Positions 28,439 through 33,979 of a DNA stretch of 33,979 nt are shown in pieces (position 1 is the first letter of the stretch; the number at the start of each line of letters is the position of its first letter). A program made the translations under genes and the position numbers. The notes under the pieces were generated by a model. The model did no database searches. It saw nothing but the letters and a program-made list of their open reading frames with translations, and was not told the DNA's origin. Source of the stretch: Sporotomaculum syntrophicum (GTDB taxonomy: Bacteria > Bacillota > Desulfotomaculia > Desulfotomaculales > Desulfallaceae); contig NZ_LSRS01000010.1 of NCBI RefSeq assembly GCF_009932395.1, positions 1,991 to 35,969 on the forward strand, written 5' to 3'.

Positions 28439-30043
28439 TTAACTTAATTCGTTTATTTCCAATAGATCTGCCAACTGTTTTAAACCACCAGCCCCCTGGT
28501 ACAAAGCCGTAATTTTTTCATGCTGGTTAACCAGAATACATTTGCTTAAATCTTGACCGGAAATCTGAATGGACTGTCCCGCAGTGTTCACCAGTTCAAA
28601 CTGTTTTTCCCGGGGGGTAATTACACCCACACCCTCCAGCACTTTTTCCAACAGCATTCCCTTTTGGGCACCCAGCTCAGATAAACCGGTTATCTTTTGC
28701 ATTTCAGTGGGGAAAATAACGGCATCTGTTGTGGTGGAAAAGTAAGCCATATATTTAACATTCATTCCCAGCTTAAAGTTCGGCGCAATATTCATTGGTG
28801 CGCCTTCCCCGGATATCTTAATGTAGTAGCGTTGTCTAACCATGTTAATCACCTCATCCTTGACCAAGCTGTCAGACGACACCATGGTGAAGAAACCTTC
28901 GGGATTGACATAGTCAAATTTAGCCAGTATCTTGCCGACTTCTATTGCCTTATCCTTACTGCCATAGTACTCATACATATATGGCTCAATATCCCTGGTT
29001 AAGGGATCAAAAATTTTAACGGATTTAATATTCTTAGCGGGGATATCGGTATATAAATCGATATTGGAAACCATTCTTACCCAATAAACACCTAACTCCT
29101 CGGGAACCACCACACGTACGGGCTTATCTACTTTAGCAATTTCCTGATCGTTAAATCGATAAGCCATTATAACCTTTCGTTTGTCCAGTAATTCCTTGGA
29201 CATTAAAGCGTAATACCCATCTAGACCGGTGACACCAATCCCTTTATAATCAGACAATTGAATACCATGCTTCTTTAGCACTTCACTTAGTAATGGTCCC
29301 TCCACCACCATATTTTCTCTAGTACCGAGGGAGTTAATTAACACAGCAGGTTCTTTAACAGTGGGGTATTTTCTCAGTTCATCCATGGTCACCCGAATGA
29401 ATTCATCGGTTCCCCAACGGATAATGAAGCTGTTTTCATCTTGAGCAATTAGTTTATCCACCACAGCCGACACTGCAGCCATTTTTTGGCCATCATTTAA
29501 GAAATTATAGGCACCGATGGCTGAATTCACTCCGTTGACTGCTGCCTGGCTGCTTATAGTAGCTCCGGTGATTTGTACAATATCTCTGGGGCTTTCCGGA
29601 TCAAGTACCACCATATTTAAGTATTCGCTCAGACTTTTTCCTTTAAACCGGTCCGTGAACCACACTTCGGAAAGATACATGGCATATTCAGGGTCTTCCA
29701 CATGCTCCAAAACTTTCATACCTGTTACTTGATTGGTCCGCCCATCAATCGCAACTGCAATGGTCATCGGCCCGTTATAACCCGAGGGCTTAACAATAAA
29801 TCCATAACCAATTTGTTTTTGTTCTTCATCCTGTATTTGATAAATTTTCTGTACTGCCGGAAAATTCTCTTCAATAAAACTCTGTCTAGCCTCCCCGGTT
29901 ATTTCCTGTACTTTTACTTTTTCATCATAAAATTCTGCCAGGATATCAGTTACACTATCTCCACCAGTATAAAAACGGGTAAAAATGAAGGTTAATACGA
30001 TAAGCACTACACCCACACCCAGGTAAAGCCTTTTTTTATTCAA
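28439..30043 (-). CDS. Extracytosolic FMN-binding protein with sulfite-oxidase-fold-like domains
   Basis: 534 residues. A signal anchor is at 6-23, followed by an FMN-binding domain (about 76-182) with the attachment motif TGATIS at 159-164. The domain at about 205-332 has a sulfite-oxidase-fold-like pattern: VTMDELRKYP, VEGPLLSEVL, GLDGYYALM, KPVRVVVPEE and WVRMVSNIDL. The last 190 residues seem to repeat part of this (TEMQKITGL, KGMLLEKVLEGVGV), suggesting a decayed second copy. No cysteine stands where the molybdenum ligand would be. Likely a periplasm-side or surface flavoprotein receiving electrons from the NapH-like protein. TTG start with GAGGGAGAGGG upstream. Confidence 0.8.
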   Translation of the reverse strand: MNKKRLYLGVGVVLIVLTFIFTRFYTGGDSVTDILAEFYDEKVKVQEITGEARQSFIEENFPAVQKIYQIQDEEQKQIGYGFIVKPSGYNGPMTIAVAIDGRTNQVTGMKVLEHVEDPEYAMYLSEVWFTDRFKGKSLSEYLNMVVLDPESPRDIVQITGATISSQAAVNGVNSAIGAYNFLNDGQKMAAVSAVVDKLIAQDENSFIIRWGTDEFIRVTMDELRKYPTVKEPAVLINSLGTRENMVVEGPLLSEVLKKHGIQLSDYKGIGVTGLDGYYALMSKELLDKRKVIMAYRFNDQEIAKVDKPVRVVVPEELGVYWVRMVSNIDLYTDIPAKNIKSVKIFDPLTRDIEPYMYEYYGSKDKAIEVGKILAKFDYVNPEGFFTMVSSDSLVKDEVINMVRQRYYIKISGEGAPMNIAPNFKLGMNVKYMAYFSTTTDAVIFPTEMQKITGLSELGAQKGMLLEKVLEGVGVITPREKQFELVNTAGQSIQISGQDLSKCILVNQHEKITALYQGAGGLKQLADLLEINELS

Positions 30044-30062
30044 ATATACCCTCTCCCTCTAA

Positions 30063-30638
30063 TTAATCTACTTTGATGTTTATTACCTTTGCTACCCAGT
30101 TCTGTTTGTTAATATCCCCTGGTTCTTTCTGCCCCATCACTAAGCGGAAAGGGTATTGCGTTGAATCATAGACCTCGCCGTTTTCTTCCCAGGCAATAAT
30201 CATTTTATATTTCTTTTCAGGATTTGTTTCGTCTATATAATCTTCCCGTTTAACCTCATCAATTGTATAGATGACGGAATAACCATCCTCTGAGGTAATC
30301 ACCACCTGCTGAGCGGTATCCTTTACCCCGACTTTGTTTAACAGCTGCCATAACGATACTCCCTTAAAGGAAAAATATTGTTTAGTACCAAAATTATTGA
30401 GGGCAAAATAGTCATCCTCGATAACATCTAACTGCATACCCTGGATTTCTTGCAAAGTTAGCTGGGTAGTTCCGGCTACCCCACTGCCTTCAATAGTGAG
30501 CACATTTTTTTCAGCCACCGGATCTGCTTCTATTAACGGTTCCTGGTCATTATTCTGTCCGGTACAACCAGCTACTACCATCGCAATCATTAATACAAGC
30601 ACTATTAAAGCTAATAGAATATTATTCATTTTTCTCAA
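30063..30638 (-). CDS. Lipoprotein with sulfite-oxidase-fold-like domain
   Basis: 191 residues. The N-terminus has a basic start, a hydrophobic stretch and a lipobox ending VVAGC, followed by an acidic, polar linker. The domain from about residue 45 shows the same pattern as its neighbours: LTLQEIQGM, FKGVSLWQLLNKVGV, TSEDGYSVIY, KMIIAWEENGE, YPFRLVMGQ and WVAKVINIKV. No cysteine occurs after the lipidated one, so no molybdenum ligand. TTG start with GGGGAG seven bases upstream. It lies between apbE and the FMN protein, 20 bases from the latter. Probably a lipid-anchored accessory of the flavin system; function unknown. Confidence 0.75.
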   Translation of the reverse strand: MRKMNNILLALIVLVLMIAMVVAGCTGQNNDQEPLIEADPVAEKNVLTIEGSGVAGTTQLTLQEIQGMQLDVIEDDYFALNNFGTKQYFSFKGVSLWQLLNKVGVKDTAQQVVITSEDGYSVIYTIDEVKREDYIDETNPEKKYKMIIAWEENGEVYDSTQYPFRLVMGQKEPGDINKQNWVAKVINIKVD

Positions 30639-30703
30639 TTTATCACTCCCCTTCCAATGGTTTTTAATCGGATAATATATAATTTTTATTTAAGATCTTT
30701 CTA

Positions 30704-31801
30704 TTATTTGGCATCAAGTTGATAACCACCATCTCCGGTGAAAGTTAAATTTTTACTTAGGGTATCCGAATAGAGAATTTGTTTATCCGGGCGGACAAAC
30801 ACAACTTCAGTATTTTCCAATCTGGTAACCATGTCGAAACCCTTTTCCGAACCCAGCACAAACAGCGTCGTGGATAAAATATCAGCATCCATCGCACTAT
30901 CGCCGACAACGGTTACTTGCATTGCGTCCCTGGCCGATCTGCCGGTGGCCGGATCCAAGATATGATGATAACGCGCCCCCCCCTGGATAAAATATCTTTG
31001 ATAGTCACCAGAGGTTACCACCGCCGCATCCTGAACCGAGATTATGGCAATTAACCCGTCACCACGTGGGTCCTGTACCCCAACCCGCCATAGTGCTCCA
31101 TCCGGCTTAGTACCCAAGGCATAAACATTTCCCCCGGCATTAATAATGGCATGGTTTACATCCAATTTTCTCAAGGCCGACACCGCCTGGTCCGTGGCAT
31201 AGCCTTTGGCTACACCTCCTAAGTCCAAGAGCATCCCAGACTTAGGTAAAAATACCGTACCCTGCTCATAATCGATTTTGATTTTTTCGTAATCCACCAG
31301 AGTTAAGGCTTCATTTATCTCTTCCTGCTCCGGTTCATGCCGGTTACTGCCAAAACCCCACAGGTCCATTAACGGGCCGATAGTAACATCAAAGGCACCT
31401 CCGGACAGTTCTGAGAAATAATTTGAGCGCTTAAGGATAGTCAATGTATCATCGCTAACCCGAACGGGGCTGTTGCCGGCATTATTATTAACTTTAATAA
31501 CATCACCGGATAAAGGAGTTGTTTTATCCTGGTAGTTGAATCTGTCAGTTAAATGACTAATCCGTTCGAAGGCGGTAAAAGCTTCATCCAAAGCCTTTTT
31601 CCCCTGGTGTTCATCCTCACAAAAAACAGTAATATGTACTAGTGTATCCATGATAAATCTTTCTCCGCTAAATTCTTGTAACCCGGCAGTTTTTTGCTCA
31701 CATCCTGAAAAACACAATATTAATAATAACACTAAAATAATAACGCATTTAAAACAACTTTGCAGCAAACCTTTCGAACTCCCCCTAAAAATTAAAGGCA
31801 T
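30704..31801 (-). CDS. apbE: FAD:protein FMN transferase ApbE (lipoprotein)
   Basis: 365 residues. It attaches FMN from FAD to threonine/serine of secreted or membrane flavoproteins using magnesium. A lipobox LCFSGC follows a hydrophobic signal, so the enzyme is on the outer face of the membrane. Family motifs are complete: GAFDVTIGPLMDLWGFG, LLDLGGVAKGYATD, INAGGNVYALG, HHILDPATGRSA and DADILSTTLFVLG. The start is ATG 31801 with GCGGGG upstream; an ATG at 31825 has its AAAAGG too close. Two targets with attachment motifs lie downstream in the same operon. The first gene of that operon, it has a 150-base structured leader that may control translation. Confidence 0.95.
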   Translation of the reverse strand: MPLIFRGSSKGLLQSCFKCVIILVLLLILCFSGCEQKTAGLQEFSGERFIMDTLVHITVFCEDEHQGKKALDEAFTAFERISHLTDRFNYQDKTTPLSGDVIKVNNNAGNSPVRVSDDTLTILKRSNYFSELSGGAFDVTIGPLMDLWGFGSNRHEPEQEEINEALTLVDYEKIKIDYEQGTVFLPKSGMLLDLGGVAKGYATDQAVSALRKLDVNHAIINAGGNVYALGTKPDGALWRVGVQDPRGDGLIAIISVQDAAVVTSGDYQRYFIQGGARYHHILDPATGRSARDAMQVTVVGDSAMDADILSTTLFVLGSEKGFDMVTRLENTEVVFVRPDKQILYSDTLSKNLTFTGDGGYQLDAK

Positions 31802-31802
31802 A

Positions 31803-31951
31803 GTTTCCCCGCAAGAGAAAACCATGCCTTTTAATAAATTATATTAATTCCTTTCCAAGCGGGAGGCATAATTGTTTCCTTTTACACCCATCGTTTAGTT
31901 CCCATAGCTTTGCAACCTTAGGTAAACTAACTCGGAATAAACTATTTAATT
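31803..31951 (-). ncRNA. Structured leader of apbE, riboswitch candidate
   Basis: In the transcript UUCCGAG (31937-31931) pairs with CUUGGAA (31859-31853) as an outer 7-bp stem. Inside, GGUGUAA (31888-31882) pairs with UUAUGCC (31871-31865), and GUUUA with UAAAC encloses a conserved-looking GGUUGCAAAGCUAUGGG. Downstream, GUUUUC can pair with GGAAAC in the apbE ribosome binding site. Alternatively, GGCAUGGUUUUC (31828-31817) pairs with GGAAACAAUUAUGCC inside the aptamer-like part (12 pairs, one bulge), freeing the ribosome binding site. This is not the FMN (RFN) element and has no other consensus I recognise. Confidence 0.45.
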
Positions 31952-31958
31952 ATATAAA

Positions 31959-31987
31959 ATTTTACTAACTATGAACAATAAAGTCAA
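31959..31987 (-). promoter_or_regulatory. Promoter of the apbE operon
   Basis: Minus strand TTGACT (31982-31987), 17 bp, TAAAAT (31959-31964). The start near 31952 gives the 150-base leader. The gap to the dockerin gene upstream has no clear terminator. Confidence 0.7.
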
Positions 31988-32052
31988 TATGTTAAATTAT
32001 TTATCAATAAATACACATTAAGAGAGTAAAGAAAGCAATCAAGGGAGACTGG

Positions 32053-33711
32053 TTAGTTGGCAATTTTACCCAAACTAATATTAACTATTCGTACCACATC
32101 CATTACATTAACTTTGCCATCACTATTAACGTCAGCGGCATATCTTTCTTCGAGGGTGGGCTGAATTTTTTCCAGGGCGATATTTACGGTTTTTACTACG
32201 TCCAAAATATTTACAACGTTATCACCATTCACATCTGCCTTTTTTCTGGTTATAATTCCAACAGTCAGTGCCCTAGATATTACGTTATTACCTTCACCAA
32301 CTATTACCGTTAATGTGCCGGAAGCGCCTGAGGGTACAATAAATTCAATGTTGTAATTTCCGCTGGCATCGGCCTTCTTGGTATCAAAATATACAATATT
32401 ATTGTCTTCGTTGATAATTTTAATAGGCACCCAAGCGTTTGGTAACGTTTTCCCATAGGCTGCTACAATCTCTCCAGGTAATGCTGTATTTTTACTTAAT
32501 TCCATGCTTATTGCTACTTCTAAGGTTACGGTTATGGTCTCGTCTCGATCGGTTATGGTGATTGTACCGGTTGTCTCTTTGTAGCCGGGTTTGCTTATGG
32601 TGTAGGTGTATTCGCCGGGTTCTAGTTTGTAAGTCCCGTCTTCTTCTGCTGCTTTTGCGTTCCCTTCGCTGTCTTTGACAGTTACAGTCGCATCTGCTGG
32701 GGTTACTACAAAGGTCACTGAGTAAGTGGTTGCTTCAGGAACCGTGTACTCAAAGGTAACGACATCGCTGTCTTCCCGGCCGGGGCCGATTACTACTGCC
32801 TTGATAGTAGTGTCGTCTGTTATTTCAATTGGGTGATTAATTTCATCCAACTCGCCTGATCGCGATGACCACCAGCGGCTGGCAATCCAGTTGTACATCG
32901 GGCTGTCTATGGTCGGAGTACTGCCGTCGAGAGTGTAATGAACTTTATCCTCGTCGTTAAAAGGACCTTGCAGCTCCACCATGGTCCCTACAGGTACCTC
33001 TCCAGGCTGCGGATCGGCCGTGGGATTAGCCCATTTGGGTGCAGGATCGGTGAGTACCTCGATTTTCGTTACATATTTTGCAAACCTGGCGTTGGTCTGC
33101 TGGGTTACCGACCGCTGCCCGTATAACAGATGATTTGCATCCCCGCGACCCAGATTTTCATCGTCCATCACATCGTCCAAGTCTTGAGCTGAACAACTTT
33201 TATGGGCAATAATGGTCTCAACTTGTACCGCACCCGACGCATCGCCAGGAAGATGGCCTGGGAGACCGGTATCCAGGAAATTAGGAAACATATACCTGGG
33301 TTCATAGACAAGCTCCTGCACCGTAAAGGTGGCTTTGAAGCCATCACCGGATGTAAATCTTATTTGCGTTGCCTCCGGTTTTAGTCCTCCGGCTACTTCT
33401 AACAGATCACCAAGTTTGACGCCTACACCCCTGTACCAGCTCTTGGTAGGCCAAGTATTAATAGTGCTATAGATTATGTCTTGTTGTTCTAAATATGTTC
33501 CATCTGTTAATGAATTATTGCCCCGGAGCTGATTCTGGGTAATTGTCACAGGCTCCGGGTTATTCAGCCCGGGCCCCGATATGGTAATATCTCCACCCGC
33601 AGCAAATGCGTCTGTAGGTGCCTGCAGGACTAATGCACCGGCAAGTAAAAACATGCCTAGTACAAACGGTAAAAGGCTATACCATAACCCAACCTTCTTA
33701 TTACCTTTCAC
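32053..33711 (-). CDS. Secreted multidomain protein: sulfite-oxidase-fold-like, chitobiase-like, PEGA-like and dockerin modules
   Basis: 552 residues. The GTG start at 33711 has AGGAG eight bases upstream, whereas the ATG at 33741 has none nearby. A signal peptide ends at about AFA|AG. The first domain follows the same pattern as three neighbours (VKLGDLLEVAG, TSGDGFKATF, RFAKYVTKIEV) with an insertion containing HKSC. Then come a chitobiase C-terminal-like part (VHYTLDGSTPT), a PEGA-like repeat (LEPGEYTYTISKPGY), an Ig-like part, and a dockerin pair (DVNGDNVVNILDVV and DVNSDGKVNVMDVV, residues about 487-550) whose acidic positions bind calcium. A cohesin partner is not in the window. It is 250 bases upstream of apbE, and its SUOX-like domain ties it to that operon. 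Confidence 0.8.
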   Translation of the reverse strand: MKGNKKVGLWYSLLPFVLGMFLLAGALVLQAPTDAFAAGGDITISGPGLNNPEPVTITQNQLRGNNSLTDGTYLEQQDIIYSTINTWPTKSWYRGVGVKLGDLLEVAGGLKPEATQIRFTSGDGFKATFTVQELVYEPRYMFPNFLDTGLPGHLPGDASGAVQVETIIAHKSCSAQDLDDVMDDENLGRGDANHLLYGQRSVTQQTNARFAKYVTKIEVLTDPAPKWANPTADPQPGEVPVGTMVELQGPFNDEDKVHYTLDGSTPTIDSPMYNWIASRWWSSRSGELDEINHPIEITDDTTIKAVVIGPGREDSDVVTFEYTVPEATTYSVTFVVTPADATVTVKDSEGNAKAAEEDGTYKLEPGEYTYTISKPGYKETTGTITITDRDETITVTLEVAISMELSKNTALPGEIVAAYGKTLPNAWVPIKIINEDNNIVYFDTKKADASGNYNIEFIVPSGASGTLTVIVGEGNNVISRALTVGIITRKKADVNGDNVVNILDVVKTVNIALEKIQPTLEERYAADVNSDGKVNVMDVVRIVNISLGKIAN

Positions 33712-33763
33712 AGGGTTTTCTCCTCTCTTATTTTTGTTCATTAGTTGAAATTAAATAGAGTGT

Positions 33764-33979
33764 TTAACTCCTATCGGTAAAAGAACCAGCCGGCCAAAGG
33801 AAACCGGCCGGATACTTCCCCCGGATGTTTGTCAATATAGGTCTTAAATCCAGGTTATACGGTGTGTCTTTTATGCTGTCCATCGTCCATCGATCCCAAA
33901 TTGTAAGCTTAATGACGTTATTTCCGGTTCTTGTGATTGTCCCTGTTCTTTTCTTGTTGCTTGTTTTGCTTGATTTCTT
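33764..33979 (-). other. Open frame entering from the right edge, possible decayed stalk-domain fragment
   Basis: The minus-strand frame is open from the edge to TAA at 33764 (71 codons). The stretch NNVIKLTIWDRW followed by TPYNLDLRPIL looks faintly like copper-amine-oxidase N-terminal-type stalk domains of secreted clostridial proteins, but the usual continuation (GRTxVPxRF) is missing. A hairpin terminator lies inside its 3' part. Another frame stops at 33871, which would suit a gene end before that terminator. I cannot decide which, if either, is coding. Confidence 0.3.
33778..33811 (-). terminator. Hairpin terminator upstream of the dockerin gene
   Basis: Minus strand CCGGCCGG and CCGGCTGG form an 8-bp, very GC-rich stem around ten bases, followed by TTCTTTTA. 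It probably ends the transcript of a gene lying mostly outside the window. Confidence 0.65.

Noticed and set aside
31803-31951. FMN (RFN) or cyclic-di-GMP-I riboswitch before apbE
   Set aside because: The RFN boxes are absent, and the GEMM arm with a GNRA loop cannot be drawn; only GCAAAGC is shared. Kept as an unclassified leader.

Overview
The window looks like the chromosome of a Gram-positive, spore-former-type Firmicute, most likely a clostridial anaerobe of the Desulfotomaculum/Pelotomaculum kind. That placement rests on gene order and protein families seen here and was not tested by a database search. The order sigH - yacP - rlmB - thyX - mrnC - cysS - ispF - ispD - PIN/TRAM protein - carD - disA - radA - clpC - mcsB - mcsA - ctsR - tRNAs - lysS - greA - dusB - coaX is a classic Firmicute core block. 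Nearly every gene lies on the minus strand. The single clear exception is a small MazG-like gene at 9077-9475. TTG start codons with good ribosome binding sites are frequent (ispD, carD, disA, dusB, the MazG-like gene and several genes of the accessory locus).

Layout, left to right; transcription mostly runs right to left. 1-300 is the promoter and leader of a gene that starts just outside the window. 297-776 holds five tRNA genes (Met, Thr, fMet, Tyr, Thr) served by two strong promoters. 911-8873 holds sigH, translation and RNA-maturation genes, isoprenoid genes (ispD, ispF) and carD. 8900-9030 is a divergent promoter region. 9537-12000 is disA-radA, and 12153-16692 is the CtsR/McsA/McsB/ClpC protein-quality-control operon. 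17041-17413 has tRNA-Asn, -Ala and -Ile. 17518-21786 is lysS, greA, dusB and coaX.

21971-33979 is the accessory and most interesting part. From about 31990 down to 21971 a probable operon encodes an ApbE-type flavin transferase, two proteins with FMN-attachment motifs (one fused to a NapH-like iron-sulfur membrane protein), and a NusG-domain-II-like protein. It also encodes a complete ECF transporter (S component, two ATPases, EcfT), a MobB-like P-loop protein with a cysteine cluster and a small kinase-fold protein. Interspersed are several extracytosolic proteins whose domains resemble the sulfite-oxidase (Oxidored_molyb) fold but lack an obvious molybdenum-ligating cysteine. Upstream is a secreted multidomain protein with the same kind of domain plus chitobiase-like, PEGA-like and dockerin modules.

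The parts suggest a membrane/extracytosolic flavin electron-transfer system with its own ECF transporter. The first gene, apbE, has a structured leader with two mutually exclusive foldings that could expose or hide its ribosome binding site: a riboswitch candidate of no class I recognise. Other regulatory points of note are the greA leader, a ten-codon leader ORF overlapping cysS, and a perfect 9-bp inverted repeat over a promoter at the left edge.
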